Source: Orientallactaga sibirica (Eukaryota > Chordata > Mammalia > Rodentia > Dipodidae). Taken from it: a stretch of DNA of 64,000 bases. Below, piece by piece: positions 1 to 11,300 of the stretch. The translations under genes and the position numbers were made by a program. Numbering within the stretch: position 1 is the stretch's first letter; each line of letters opens with the position of its first letter. Location of the stretch: assembly GCA_036365145.1 (NCBI GenBank), contig JAEOAD010002231.1, positions 3,823,501 through 3,887,500 on the forward strand. Direction: 5' to 3'. Below the pieces are notes generated by a model that was not told where the DNA came from, made no database searches, and saw nothing but the letters and a program-made list of their open reading frames with translations.

Positions 1-737
1 TAGAATTCCATAACTGTGCTTCTGTTTATACTTTTAATCTGCACATTGTTTGTTTATCAACTTGGTCTCATTCATTTGTATAGTATCCCAACACATGTCA
101 ATACAGGATACATTCTACATTGTGTTGTACTATTATAAGATGAGTAATATGGATGGAATGCAGATTACTGCCAGAAATCAGAAGTCAGTCTAGTTCAAGA
201 GACTTCTGAATGGAAATCTGTAATTATTGTTAGACTATTTCTAGAGTACACCAAGAGTAGATGGGTGAAAATGTCAAAAGTCATTATGTTAAGAGAGCCT
301 AAAATACAATATTCAGTAAAAAGAAAGTTTAATGAAAGAAAAGAATGTGGAAACAATGGGCATACAACTTTTGTCATTGCTTTTAGTGAGCTGCTCATAT
401 GTGCATTAGTTATTGCTTCATGTTCTCACAAAGATAAATGCTCGTACAACTCAACTTGAGGCAGGTTCTGCAATGTTCATTGGTGTAGGAAGACTTAGTT
501 AAGGTTGTTATGATTGTGTATGGCAGCAGCTGTCATTCTTTGGTTCTGTTATTTTTTTTCTCTATCCACTGAAAAATTTTTCCTCAGCCCAAGGTAAGAC
601 AGTCTTAACCCTATTGCAGTGGTTCTCATTCTGAGGTAGTAATGTACCTTGGTAGACTTAGAAATATGTAGAATTGTCATTTTTTAAAATTGCACACTTG
701 CTGGTATATTGTAGAGATTTTATGCATTCTGAGAAGC

Positions 738-780
738 TGTTTGTTTTTGTTTGTTTGTTTGTTTGTTTGTTTGTTTGTTT
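738..780. repeat. (GTTT)n microsatellite
   Basis: About ten tandem TTTG/GTTT units, probably grown from the A-rich tail of the adjacent SINE. Confidence 0.9.
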
Positions 781-785
781 TGAGG

Positions 786-934
786 GGGGCAATGGGCATG
801 CCAGGGCCTCTAGCCACTACAAATGAACTCCAGATTCATGTGCCACCTTGTGCGTCTCTCTGGCTTTATGTGAATACTGTGGAATTGAACTGAGGTCCTT
901 AGGCTTTGCAGACAAATGCTTTAACCACTGAGTC
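786..934 (-). repeat. DIP-like SINE, truncated
   Basis: Minus-strand copy with the TGAACTCCAGAT and TTGCAGACAAATGC motifs. It follows a GTTT repeat. Confidence 0.75.
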
Positions 935-970
935 ATTTTTTTCCTTTACAGTTAATTAATCTTTGGTTTT

Positions 971-1180
971 AAAAAAAATTTTATTTTTATTTATTTATTT
1001 GAGAAAGAGGAATAGGCAGAGAGAAAGAGAGATAATGGGTGTACCACAGCTTCCACACTGCAAATGAACTCCAGATGCATGCACCACCTGCATCTGGCTT
1101 ACATGGGTCCTGGAGAAACAAACCAAGGTCCTTTGGCTTTGCAGGCAAGCGCCTTAACCGCTAAGCCATCTCTCCAGCCC
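971..1180 (-). repeat. DIP-like SINE
   Basis: Full-length antisense copy from TTATTTATTTGAG to CCATCTCTCCAGCCC. Confidence 0.85.
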
Positions 1181-1329
1181 TAAATCTTTGTTTTGTTTTG
1201 TTTTTGTTTTTGGTTTTGTTTTTGGTTTTGTTTTGGCTTTTTTTTCTTTCTTTCTTTTTTTATTATTATTATTTTTTTTTTTGCAGTGCTAGAAATCAAA
1301 CCTTGTTCATGCTAGGTAATAGTAATTAT

Positions 1330-1560
1330 TATTGATACTACTCAGCACTCGACATAAACAAGATCTCATATTAGCTAAAATCTTACATAATCTTAATCCA
1401 TATTTGAAACCAATGGTGCTGCTGTCATTTTGCATATTAAAAGAATGAGACTTAGTTAATTGCATGTTTTACCTTAGGTAATATTGCTGGGGAAGTAATG
1501 AACTGGATTTCAATCCTAACTCTGATACTAAAACCTGTACCTTCAAATACTGCTCCATAA
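1330..1560 (-). repeat. MIR-like fossil
   Basis: GAATGAGACTTAGTTAAT and TGAACTGGATTTCAATCCTA follow antisense MIR order (GAGACTTAG, then GGATT-CAA). Weakly conserved. Confidence 0.45.
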
Positions 1561-1899
1561 TTCATATATAACTTGGATGAATTATATGTAAAACACTGAA
1601 AAGAAAAGTGAATAGTTTACAAAAGAATTATTAGCATGTTCAATTATAAAGTAAATAAAAAACCAATTATTGGTCAAAATAAAACTGCTTAGAAAGAAAA
1701 AATGGATGAAATTTTTATGACAGAAATTTGGATTTGTGGGTTTTTCTCTAAGGATTTAGTTCAGTAGTTGTACACTATGGAAAAACTTCAAAATGCTTAT
1801 AATTTGACATAAAGTTGTTTTTTAACTCATTCTAAATAACTCAAAAATTTATACCTGAACCCCAAGAAGAAAACCTCTAAATCTTTAAGAAATAAATGT

Positions 1900-2126
1900 G
1901 AGTACTGAGCTGGAGAGATGGCTTAGCAGTTAAGGCATTTGCCTGCAAAGCCAAAGGATCCTGGTTCAACTCTCCAGGACCCATAAGCCAGATGCATGTG
2001 TCTGGAGTTTGTTTGCAGTGGCTGGAGGCCCTGGTGTGCCCATTCTCTCTCTCTCTCTGCCTCTTTCTTCTCTCTCTCTGCCTCTTTCTCTCTCTCTCAA
2101 ATAAATAAATAAAATATTTCAAAAAA
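1900..2126 (+). repeat. DIP-like SINE with target duplication
   Basis: Plus-strand copy starting GCTGGAGAGATGGC and ending in CT-rich sequence plus AATAAATAAATAAAA. AAGAAATAAATGT occurs on both sides (ending 1899 and 2138). This is the clearest sense reference for the family in the window. Confidence 0.88.
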
Positions 2127-2548
2127 AGAAATAAATGTACAGTTAATTTGCTTGCCCAAACAGTTGGCCTGTCTTGTCCATAAATTCAACATCAATGGAT
2201 AGAACCACCCATGAATTTAAAATATTAGGGTTTGGGAAAGAGTGTAATTGCATCAGTACTGAGACTTGTTTTCTTTGTCTTTATTTCTGTAGCAGTAAAA
2301 CGTAACAACTATTTATGACATTTACATTGTATTTGGTAACCTATAGATGACTTAAAGTATATAGAGGTCATGCATAGGTTGTATGGAAATACTTTGGACA
2401 TTTTTTTCCCCAATGTTCTGAATTAATTCCCAGGGCCTTACACATGGTAGGCCAGTGCCATCTATATCACTGACCTACATTGCCAACTCTTAGGGGTTTT
2501 GTTGTTGTTGTTGTTGTTGTTGTTGCTATATTTTTTACTTTTACTTTT

Positions 2549-2671
2549 TTAGACAAAGTCTTCCTATGCAGGCCAGGTGGAGTTGAACTTATATAAGCCA
2601 GGATGGTCTCGAACTCTCAATTGCTCCTGCATGAGCACTGGAATTACAGGATGAGCCACCATGCCCAGCTG
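2549..2671 (-). repeat. B1-like SINE
   Basis: Antisense B1 with GATGGTCTCGAACTC and GAGCCACCATGCCCAGC. Confidence 0.7.
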
Positions 2672-2923
2672 CTGGGCGAGTGTTACATAAGGGTCTTGAA
2701 CATCACTGATATCAAAGAACAAATATACTATATTTGTGGTTTTTCTTTATTAAAAAAATTTGTCTTGTTAAGATGTTAAATATTAGTCATAATCTTCATG
2801 ATTTCTAATACTTATATTATCATTACTGTTTAGAAACTGTTGGAATCTGTTAAACTTTTGATATGATAAAAAATTTTAGCAGCATTTTATATTTTCAGTA
2901 TTAAATATATATATGTACAAATT

Positions 2924-3035
2924 TTTTTTATTTTGGTTTTGTGAGGTAGAGTGTCACTCTAGCTCAGGCTGACCTGGAATTCACTATATAGTCTCAGGGT
3001 GTCCTTGAGCTCATGGTGACATCCTACCTCTGTAT
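2924..3035 (-). repeat. B1-like SINE, truncated
   Basis: Antisense B1 right half: CTCAGGCTGACCTGGAATTC. Confidence 0.7.
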
Positions 3036-3206
3036 TTAAAAAATATATATATATCAACTATTTTCATCAGTGATTAGTCTGAAAAAATTTGAATATATTT
3101 CTGTCTTTTTAACAATGATTTTATATCTGATTTAATCCACTGTTTTTTCTTTTCATCTTTTTTTCTTTCTTTCTTTTTTGTTTTTTTGTTTGGTTTGTTT
3201 TTTTAG

Positions 3207-3353
3207 GCTCAAAAAACTCAAAAACCACCACAGAAACCAGCCCCTACTGTTGTTTCAGTAGTTCCGGCTATCAAGGATCCATTAGTTAAGAAACCAGAAA
3301 CTAAACTCAAACAAGAAACAACTTTCCTAGCATTCAAAAGAACAGAAGTTAAG
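3207..3353 (+). CDS. INTS12: INTS12 penultimate coding exon
   Basis: This exon encodes 49 residues of Integrator complex subunit 12, a nuclear PHD-finger protein of the Integrator complex, which processes snRNA 3' ends and attenuates RNA polymerase II transcription. It opens with [13 protein letters not shown] and ends with [10 protein letters not shown], which I recognise as the lysine/proline-rich segment C-terminal to the PHD finger. A pyrimidine-rich acceptor ending in AG lies at 3205-3206 and a GT donor at 3354-3355. The length is 147 bp and both ends are phase 0, so it joins directly to the exon at 6968. The PHD exons lie upstream of the window. The ortholog call rests on remembered protein similarity and is strong. 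Confidence 0.95.
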
Positions 3354-3621
3354 GTATAGTAAATTCCATTTTTATCAACAATAATAGCTGTAGCTAGTTG
3401 ACTAGGTAGTAGCTGTTTGGTACAAAGTGTAATAAGCATCTTTATTGAATGACTCTGTTAGAAATGCAGGCTGTATTTGTACTAATAAGACAGGAAAGGA
3501 GAATTTAACTTTCTGTTAGTCTTTTTATCAACAATAGGAACTATGATTAATTCAAGATGACATTTCTTATCATTCTTGTATAATAGTTACTTATTTCCAG
3601 TCAAGAGTTGGGGACAGTTTG

Positions 3622-3747
3622 GTTTTTCGAGGTAGGTCTGACTGGAATTCTCTCTGTAGTCTCATGGTGGCCTTGAACTCATGGCATTCCTCCTACCTCT
3701 GCCTCCCAACTGCTGGGATTAAAGGTATGTGCCACCAGGCCCAGCTT
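3622..3747 (-). repeat. B1-like SINE
   Basis: Antisense copy: GTGGCCTTGAACTCATGGCA and TGGGATTAAAGGTATG. Confidence 0.85.
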
Positions 3748-3833
3748 GAATTGGGGACAATTTTGTTCCTTATGTTAACTGTTCTCTTAACATTTTCTCC
3801 CAACCTAATGGCTGTTAAGTATTGCTTTGTTTT

Positions 3834-4078
3834 TTTTTTTTTTTTTTTTTTTTTTTGAGAGCGAGACAGAGATAGAGAGAGACAGAGAATGGGCGCACCA
3901 GTGGCCTCTTAGCCGCTGTGAACGAACTCCAGATGTGTGCACTCCCTTGTGCACATGTGCGACATTGCACATTTGTGTCACTTTTGCATCTGGCTAAATG
4001 TGGGACCTGGAGTTTAGAACAGGGATTCTTAGGCTTTGCAGGCAAGTGCCTTAACCACTAACCCATCTTGCCAGCCCT
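3834..4078 (-). repeat. DIP-like SINE
   Basis: Antisense copy with a T-rich head, GAGACAGAGAATGGG, and an end at GCCAGCCC. It carries an extra internal segment (GTGCACATGTGCGACATTGC) also seen at 44340 and 63690, marking a longer subfamily. Confidence 0.85.
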
Positions 4079-4611
4079 GTCTTGTTTGTTTTATCATCAT
4101 GGTTTCTGCCTTTTATACGAAGGGAACACACAACCTAGTGAGAATATCACTTTTATCCCTAGGTTGGATCTTTCAAATCATACTATATTAATTAGTCTCC
4201 TGACATTACGTTATCATATAGTGAAACATTTTCCTAATTAATTGTATGACAAAATACTTTGACTGAAGTGTATATTCCATTTATAAGCATAGAAAAAAAT
4301 ATTAGCCCAAATTCTCAAGGAATGACCCTAGAAAATTTTGTAGGCATTAGTAAGTTTAAGAATGATGATAATGATTTTAAAAAAGTATTTGACTTAAAAA
4401 GATAATACTTTTATTTTCATATCATTTTTTATTTGAAATTTATTGAAAAAGAGTTGATATTCAAGTAATGAAATTATTGATTTGTCATACATGAACTTGG
4501 AGAATTGGAATAGGATTAAGAATTACTACTTGAGTAAAAATATATACTAGTCATTTTTGGCAGATGTTTATATTAACCTATTGTTACTGAAGCTTATTAT
4601 TTAAAAAAAAA

Positions 4612-4756
4612 TTTTTTTGAGGTAGGATCTTTATCTAACCCAGGCTGACCTGGAATTTACTATGTAGTTTCGGGCTGACCTTGAATTTATGGCAATCCTC
4701 CTACTTCTGCCTCCTGAGTGCTGCGATTAAAGGCATGCAGCACCATGCCCAACTCT
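4612..4756 (-). repeat. B1-like SINE
   Basis: Antisense copy: CCCAGGCTGACCTGGAATTT and GATTAAAGGCATGCAGCACC. Confidence 0.85.
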
Positions 4757-4908
4757 AAAGCTTATTTTTAGGAAATCCAATATGACATCATTTTATAGCA
4801 GATAAGTAAAGATCTTGGCTGTAATTTTTATCACAGAAGTTTTTGTTTTATAATTAAAATGAATAAATTTTTACTAGATAGTTTCCATTTATATATAAAA
4901 AGCAAATG

Positions 4909-5078
4909 AGCCAGGCATTGTGGCACATGCCTTTAATCCCAGCACTCCAAAGGCAGAGATAGGAGAATTGCTGTGAGTTGGAGGCCAGCCCGATACTACA
5001 TATTGAATTCCAGGTTAGCCTGGGCTAGAGCAAGACCCTACCTCGAAAAATCAAAAAAAAAAAAAAAAAAAAAAAGTA
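4909..5078 (+). repeat. B1-like SINE
   Basis: Sense copy from GAGCCAGGCATTGTGGC to an A tail, with CCTTTAATCCCAGCACTCC. Confidence 0.88.
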
Positions 5079-5129
5079 AATGACCATCTAACTAGAATAA
5101 TGGCCAAAAGAGATAACTTGGTTTTGGGC

Positions 5130-5440
5130 TGAGGTGATGGCTCATTCATAAGTGGTGCCTACTGACCCAAGTTTGATCCTCAGTGTTCAGGATGCAAAGT
5201 GGTGCATGCATCTGTAATCCCAGCATGCCTACAGCAATGGAAGGCAGAACCAGAAGATCACAGAATCTCACAATCAGTAGTGACAAAGCAAGGAGAGAGA
5301 CCTTGACTCAAAGGGGAAGGTAGAGGGGCAGGAGAAAAACCCTGAGATTGTCCTCTGACACCCATGTGCACGTGCATCCCCACACACAGACATCATATAT
5401 ATACACACACATAACCACACAAGTAATGAAACATGGTACA
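5130..5440 (+). repeat. B4-like composite SINE
   Basis: An ID-like head (GGCTGAGGTGATGGCTC) is joined to a B1-like middle (TGTAATCCCAGCATGCC) and a CA-rich tail, as in B4. Confidence 0.75.
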
Positions 5441-6967
5441 GAGGAGTAAAAAGATCTTCCATTTTCAAAAAAAAAAATATTATTTACACTGAAGTAGCAG
5501 GAATTTCCTTGGTCTTCCAGTTTGTGGTGTTTTACTTCTGTGTCCTGATTGTATCATGAACCATTTTCTGTTGTTTGCTGCCTTAAAATGCTATTTAAAG
5601 GTCTGTTGAAGAACATTTAGCCATATAGTAGAAAGTTTTATGTTTAATAGGAAAAGAGAAAATTAAATTTTTCAAAACAGAAATTAAAAGTTTGCCACAC
5701 CTGTGTTCTTTTGTTTTCTTCTTGTTTGTAGGAATGTAGGACAATGTAGGGATATGTTTTATGTAATGTTTTCCTTATCAAGGGAGCCTCATGTAATAAT
5801 TATTATGTGGTGCTATTTTAATGTCATATTTTAGAACATGTGAATGAAAAGCTGGACTCATTAGAAGACAATGGTCTCATAGCACTTTTAACTTGATTAC
5901 TTTTCTGTTGATTAAAATCTTTATTTGCAAACAATGCTGATGGTAAACTTGTAAAAAAGGAAATGTTTTATCAACTTTCAGCATTCAGTTTTAAAATATA
6001 ACAATATATTTGAAACATAATACTATTTATAAAGTAGGATGTTACTTCATTACTTTGCTCTTGATTGAACACTTTGGTGAGATCTTCTCAGTATGAAGGT
6101 AGAGTGTCAGTACAAATTCAGTTCAAAGTTTATTTGAACAAAGTTCATTTTTACTTCATGTAAAAGTGAAAAAACATTGTTCTTAAGTGTTTAAGAACAG
6201 TATTTTGTGACAGTGGCATACTGTGAACTTTTATCTGCCAAGTTCAGACATTGATCAGGGAAGCTGAATCATCTAGGAAGAAACAAATTGAGACTGCCTA
6301 AGATGCCACTGTGCAGCCTGTGAGCTGGGTGGTAATCTGTGTGGAAGCAGGAATCTCTAGTGACAACTTCAGTGGAAGCACTAAAACTAAAACATCTCAC
6401 TTTGCGCAATTGAACATAGTAGTAGATGTTCAAAATGGCAATGTATTTTAAAAAAATGTATTCGGGATCACATTCATGTAGTCATTACTGATTAAATCTT
6501 TCCTTCAGGCATATTCTCCTGAATTTGGGTATAAGTCGTTAGGAGCAGATTCAACTTTGAAATTTTCCATAAGTAATTTGGAATAGAATCTAAAGAATGA
6601 GATGTTTTGTTTTTCTTTTTGATTAGAAGTAACTTGCAGCACTAAATCTGATTTTTTGCTGTGGGTTATAACTGAATCTAAAATACAAAAAGTCATTTGA
6701 TTTATTTTGGAATTAAAACGAAAAAGTGGCATTCAAAACTTTCCACTTTGTAAATGGGACAGTGTACTCACTAGTGGCAGATAAGTCTTGTTCTATGTGT
6801 TTTTTTTTTTTTTTTTTTTTCAGAGCAGCTTCACTTGAATCTAATTTTGTGGTATTTAGGTTTTTGAAGTTATCACTTCTATATACGAAGTCTCACAAGT
6901 ATATTATATAGGTATTGATTATTTGATTATACTTGGCTCTAATGTAATATTTATCTATTTTTTTTAG

Positions 6968-7552
6968 ACATCCACAGTTATTTCAGGAAATTCTTCTAGT
7001 AACAATGTCTCCTCGTCAGTAACCAGTGGCCTAACTGGATGGGCAGCTTTTGCAGCCAAAACTTCCTCTGCTGGTCCATCTACAGCTAAATTGAATTCAA
7101 CAGCACAAAATAATAGTGGAAAACCTACTACCTCATCTGCTACCCAGAAGCCTGTGGGTTTGACTAGTCTGGCAACATCAGCCAAAGGTGGAATTGGTTC
7201 AAAAATAGGTTCCAGTAACAGCACCACTCCCACTGTACCACTGAAGCCACTTCCTCCTCTAACCCTGGGGAAAACGGGCCTCAGTCGCTCAGTTAGCTGT
7301 GACAATGTCAGCAAAGTAGGTCTTCCCAGTCCCAGTAGTTTAGTTCCAGGAAATAGCAGCCAACTGAGTGGGAACGGCAATAGTGCTACCTCAGGGTCCA
7401 GTGGAAGTGCCACCAGTAAAACCACTTCAGAATCCAGCAGCACTCCCTCAGCATCTCTCAAGGGTCCAACTTCACAAGAGTCACAGCTTAATGCTATGAA
7501 GCGGTTGCAAATGGTCAAGAAGAAAGCTGCCCAAAAGAAACTCAAGAAGTAA
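6968..7552 (+). CDS. INTS12: INTS12 terminal coding exon with stop
   Basis: This is the last coding exon of INTS12: 194 residues plus a TAA stop at 7550-7552. It follows an AG acceptor at 6966-6967 after a T-rich tract. It reads TSTVISGN, then [13 protein letters not shown], then a long Ser/Thr/Gly/Pro-rich low-complexity stretch. It ends in the basic tail [14 protein letters not shown], the conserved C-terminus of the family. No domain fold is expected here; the tail is typical of the vertebrate protein and probably mediates contacts or nuclear targeting (inference). The frame is open throughout and phase 0 with the preceding exon. A 193-residue reading frame on the opposite strand is a shadow of this exon. 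Confidence 0.96.
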   Translation, partial: TSTVISGNSSSNNVSSSVTSGLTGWAAFAAKTSSAGPSTAKLNSTAQNNSGKPTTSSATQKPVGLTSLATSAKGGIGSKIGSSNSTTPTVPLKPLPPLTLGKTGLSRSVSCDNVSKVGLPSPSSLVPGNSSQLSGNGNSATSGSSGSATSKTTSESSSTPSASLKGPTSQESQLNAMKRLQMVKKKAAQKKLKK

Positions 7553-7660
7553 TTTGGTCCAGTAGGGTTTATAGGCTGTTCCTCTAGAGATTAAAATATT
7601 CTTAATAGGACATAGGTTGTAATATACTATAATTTAATAAAAAATCTTGATAATTGTCTG
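7553..7660 (+). other. INTS12: INTS12 3' UTR (short form)
   Basis: A short AT-rich 3' UTR follows the stop codon. An AATAAA hexamer begins 84 bases after the stop, so cleavage is expected near 7655-7665. Longer alternative 3' ends cannot be excluded from sequence alone. The right limit given here is approximate. Confidence 0.6.
7636..7641 (+). promoter_or_regulatory. INTS12 polyadenylation signal
   Basis: A canonical AATAAA is followed within about 20 bases by TG-rich sequence (TTGTCTGTTGTTTG), which is a suitable downstream element. It is the first canonical signal after the INTS12 stop codon. Confidence 0.7.
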
Positions 7661-7767
7661 TTGTTTGCTGCCTTAAAATGCTATTTAAAGAAATGATTCA
7701 TCTAGCAAAATGTCCCAGGAGTTGAACCTGCTGAATACCTTACAAGGAGAGAGGGTTATTCAATATG

Positions 7768-9659
7768 AAGTTTTTTTTTTTTTTTTCCCAATTTCATTTT
7801 TCTTAACTTTCATATCTGGACATAATGTAGTTTACCATATTACTCTCCCAATACTTCTATCTCTCCCTTCACCTCTTCCCTTCCAATGAACTCCTTTCCA
7901 ACTAGCCTTTTCTGTTTTGATGATTTCTGTTTTGATGTCTGTTTTGCTCGCTTCCATCATCCATGTCAAAATGTTGATGAGCTCAGTATTGTGCAGGTCT
8001 TGCAGGAAGTAATGACAGCTGCTGTGAGGTCATGAAGCAACTAACATGAAGCTGGAAGATAGTTTCCCAAAGTTTTCCTCTTGTCTTCTCTGATCCTTGA
8101 TGTGTTTATCTCCTTCAGCCTTTTTCTGGTGTCGTGTTCACCAAGAAAGCTGTACTCTTGCCTTTTCCCACATTATTCTATGGTTTCAGCTGGGGCCCTG
8201 GCTGATCCTTCCTTCAGGTTCATCGTCCATCTGAAAAAGATAAGCAAATTCTCCAATGGAGAGAGAAGTTAGTACGAGATAGATGGAATGGCCATAGTTA
8301 TTTTAGAGAGAATTTTATATGCGTAGGCCCTCTTCTAGCCCACATTTGGTGGGAGCTTGATCTTGGAGACTGGGCTCATTTTTGTACATGGTTTTGACTT
8401 ATTTCCCAGTTCCAGCAATGAGTTCCATTCCAGTGAGTGGATCTATTAGCCAAAACAGGAGCAGTTGGTTACCCACCATGGCTGTGTGCCACTACTGCAC
8501 TTGTTTGAGCATTATGTCAGGTTGTTTCCTGTTGGGTAGCTTAAACAGTGAGTTGTTTGGACAGACGGTCATTTTCCCCAAGTCGCTCAGTGTAGCACCC
8601 TCTGGCACTAGACTAGCTAACTGTCTGGGGACTGACCCTCTTCCAGATTCTGACCAGGTCTCTCCATGTTTTGTCTCACCCGTGTATGCTATCTTCAACA
8701 GCAGGGTCTTACCCTTAACCTTTGGTGGGTCATCAGGAACTCTGACAGAAATCTTTTTTGGGAAACCTTGTAAGTCTCTAGGATCAACAGCTCATCATAA
8801 AAATTAACACCGTGCTGGTACTGGGAGTTATAAGTGAGTGCCAAGGAAGGTGGAGGAAGAAAAAGATACGTAATATAAAAGAGAAAGTGAGTATAGAGAG
8901 GAGAGGGAGAGAGAAAGAGGGAGAGAGAGAGAAAAAAAAAAACAGGAAAAGATTAAGGTTGGTCTTCATTATGTTTTCTCCCGTTCCCTGTGGTTCAGGT
9001 GTTCCCTCTGCAGGCCTGCTGAAGGACCAATATTTTAGCCTATTGTTCAGCATATAGGGTTTTATAGTACCATTTCCTTTTGGGTCCCTAATTGTGTCCC
9101 CTCCTTACTCTCTTTTCCACCCTCTCGCTCCCTCCCAACTTTTCCCTCCCATCCCACCCTCCATATTGTCTGGTCCTCAGGGTACTTATTAGGTATGGCA
9201 GCATCTCAGGTGGATTCAGGTTAGGATCCACAAATGAATGAGGCCATGCGACAATTATTGTTTTGTGATTGGGTGAGCTCACTGAGGATGATCTCTTCCA
9301 TGTTTGACCTTTTTTTTTTTTTCAAATTTCATTATTTCATCTTTCCTTGCTACTAAGTAGAATTCCATAGTATAGATATACCACATCTTTGTTATCCATT
9401 CATCTAAGGATGGACATCTGGGTTGATTCCAGCTCTAAGGTATTATGAATTGAGCAGCTATAAATATGGTTGAGCATATCTCTCTGATCTGAGGCTTGGC
9501 GCCTTTAGGGTAAATGCCCAGTAAGGGAATAACTGGATCTTGTTGGTAGGTCTATAGTCATCCTTTTCAGGAGTCTCCATATAGCTTTCCATAATGGCTG
9601 AACCATTTTACATTCCCTGCAACAGTGCAAGCTTGTTCGTATTTCTGCATAGCCTCGCC

Positions 9660-9704
<45 letters not shown>

Positions 9705-9958
9705 AGGTAGGGTCTCACTCTGGTCTAGGCTGACCTGAAATTAACTAAGTAGTCTCAGGGTGACCTCAAACTCATGGCAATCCTCCTACCTCTGCCTCCT
9801 GAGTGCTGGGATTAAAGGCATGCGCCACCACACCCAACTTTCATTTTTTTTTTTTTTTTTTTAATGTTAGCCATCCTTACTGGAGTAAGGTGGAATCTCA
9901 TAGTTGTTTTAATTTGCATTTCCCTGATGATTAGGGATGTTGAACATTTTCTTTTTTA
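7768..9958 (-). mobile_element. Antisense L1 3' end (ORF2 end plus 3' UTR)
   Basis: Oriented on the minus strand, the element runs from ORF2 C-terminal sequence (9958-9310) through a purine-rich 3' UTR to a poly(A) tail seen as T's at 7771-7787. Sequence at 9059-9100 and 8081-8800 matches the reverse complement of the plus-strand L1 at 37.2-40.0 kb, but the last 300 bases differ, indicating another 3'-end subfamily. A B1 interrupts it at 9661-9840. Confidence 0.8.
9661..9840 (-). repeat. B1-like SINE in L1
   Basis: Antisense copy with a 41-base T tract (9663-9703), splitting the L1 ORF2 end. Confidence 0.88.
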
Positions 9959-10300
9959 TGCCTATATATATTTTTATTAGTTACCTATATAATGTGCATA
10001 GAGCCATGATGGTACCATTGTTAGCCTTCTCCCTGCCTAGAGAGCAGTTTTGTGGTCATAATAAATCCATTTCGTTTGACAACAATAGTAGTTTCCCCCC
10101 CTCTTGATTATAACCTACTAAGCCATAGGCTTTTCACTAGATTTTCAGTTCCAGGCAGGGATTCTTTCCCATGGGGCAGTCCTTAAATTCAATCAGAAAG
10201 TAACTGGTTTCCCCCCAAACAGACATTCTACCATTGCACCAGTTGGTATATTTCACATGGTTGACTGGTCATAAAACTTACAGGGTCTACTGCTGGATAA
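9959..10300 (-). mobile_element. L1 3'-UTR fragment, antisense
   Basis: TTATTAGTTACCTATATAAT and GCCATGATGGTACCATTGTT are shared with 63166-63225. This indicates another truncated L1 3' end of a related subfamily abutting the L1 piece to its left. Confidence 0.6.
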
Positions 10301-10308
10301 AAACATTG

Positions 10309-10535
10309 ATGACTTTTGGCTCAGCAGTTAAAAACATTTGTTTACAATGTGTGACAGCCTGGGTTCAATTCCCCAGTACCCCTGTAAATTCAGATGCACA
10401 AAATGGTGTATGCATCTGGCGTTCATTTGCAGTGGCAGGAGGCCCTGGTATGCCCATACTCATTCTCTTTGTGTCTCTATCTTTCTCTGCCTCATCTCAT
10501 CTCTCTCTCAAATAAATAAAATCTTTTTTAAAATG
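10309..10535 (+). repeat. DIP-like SINE
   Basis: Sense copy: CTGGGTTCAATTCCCCAGTA, GATGCACAAAATGG, CT-rich tail and CAAATAAATAAAATC. Confidence 0.8.
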
Positions 10536-10539
10536 TTAA

Positions 10540-11300
10540 AAGTGATTGTTTTTATTAAGTAGAAAGTTGTATGGATACATCATATGTTAGTACCATCATT
10601 TCCCTCCTCCCTGCCCCCCATTCCACTGAGGGCCATCCTTAGTGATGTTGCTGGTATTTCCTCTAAGTTTGCAGGTTATAAGATGTGAGAGTATCAGTCA
10701 GTCATTGTAGTGCCTCTGGACATTCCTTTCCATGGTAGCTACTTTAGTGTTGTACTCTCAGGATTTCTCTGCTTTGGTGGGTTTTGAGTATCCTCTGAGT
10801 ATCTCCATGACCCTGGTGCTGGTTCACAGGTTCACCATTAAAGCAGCACTCTTGCTCATCTTCCCAATTCCTCTGTGGTTTCACCTGGACTCTGGCTGAT
10901 GTGTGACAGATGGTGTATCTCCTTGTTCTAGCTGCCTTCTGAGAAAGAAAAACAGATTCTCCAAAGGAAGCTGAAGTCAGCATAGGTTCAATGGGATAAC
11001 CATTACTAATTAAGAGAGATTTAGGTGGATATAGCCTCTCTTGGCTAAAGACTTTGGGAGCTTCTTGTTGGAGTCCACGATTGTGGTCTCCATAGGATTC
11101 TAATTCAGTTACCAGTTCCAGCTAAGTGTTACTTTTCACTAAGTGGATCTTAGCCAGTCAGAGAGCCATTGATGGGTGCCACTATTGTACAGCCATGTCC
11201 ATCTTGTCAGGCTGGTTGCTTTTGCATAGCTCATGTAGCACTTCCAGCAGTATGTGGGAAGACAGTTTGGGGACTGGCTTCTTTCCTGATTCCATCTGAA
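10540..11300 (-). mobile_element. L1 3'-UTR variant, antisense
   Basis: The stretch parallels the L1 3' UTRs elsewhere (GAGAAAGAAAAACAGATTC, TACCAGTTCCAGC, GTAGCACTTCCAGC), but is clearly diverged. It probably belongs to the L1 continuing at 12456, split by the MaLR element. The boundary with MaLR internal sequence is uncertain. Confidence 0.55.

Larger units (their letters stand above)
1..3206 (+). other. INTS12: INTS12 intron (partial) with SINEs
   Basis: This is the intron upstream of the exon at 3207; its 5' end is outside the window. It holds a GTTT microsatellite, three DIP-like SINEs, two B1 fragments and an MIR-like fossil near 1330-1560. The first 700 bases show nothing recognisable. 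The short reading frames here lie in repeats or AT-rich sequence. Confidence 0.8.
3354..6967 (+). other. INTS12: Last INTS12 intron
   Basis: This intron carries B1 copies at 3622, 4612 and 4909, a DIP-like SINE at 3834 and a B4-like SINE at 5130. The stretch 5470-6960 has no recognisable repeat apart from an exact 34-bp segment shared with the sequence just after INTS12 (5567-5600). Confidence 0.8.

Noticed and set aside
6964..7545. 193-residue open frame opposite the last INTS12 exon
   Set aside because: It mirrors the Ser/Thr/Pro-rich INTS12 coding frame; that codon composition leaves few antisense stops. No family resemblance.
8382..9057. Plus-strand frames of 141 and 81 residues
   Set aside because: They are L1 3'-UTR sequence read antisense; similar frames recur at 17.1 and 39.2 kb, in each L1 3' UTR copy.
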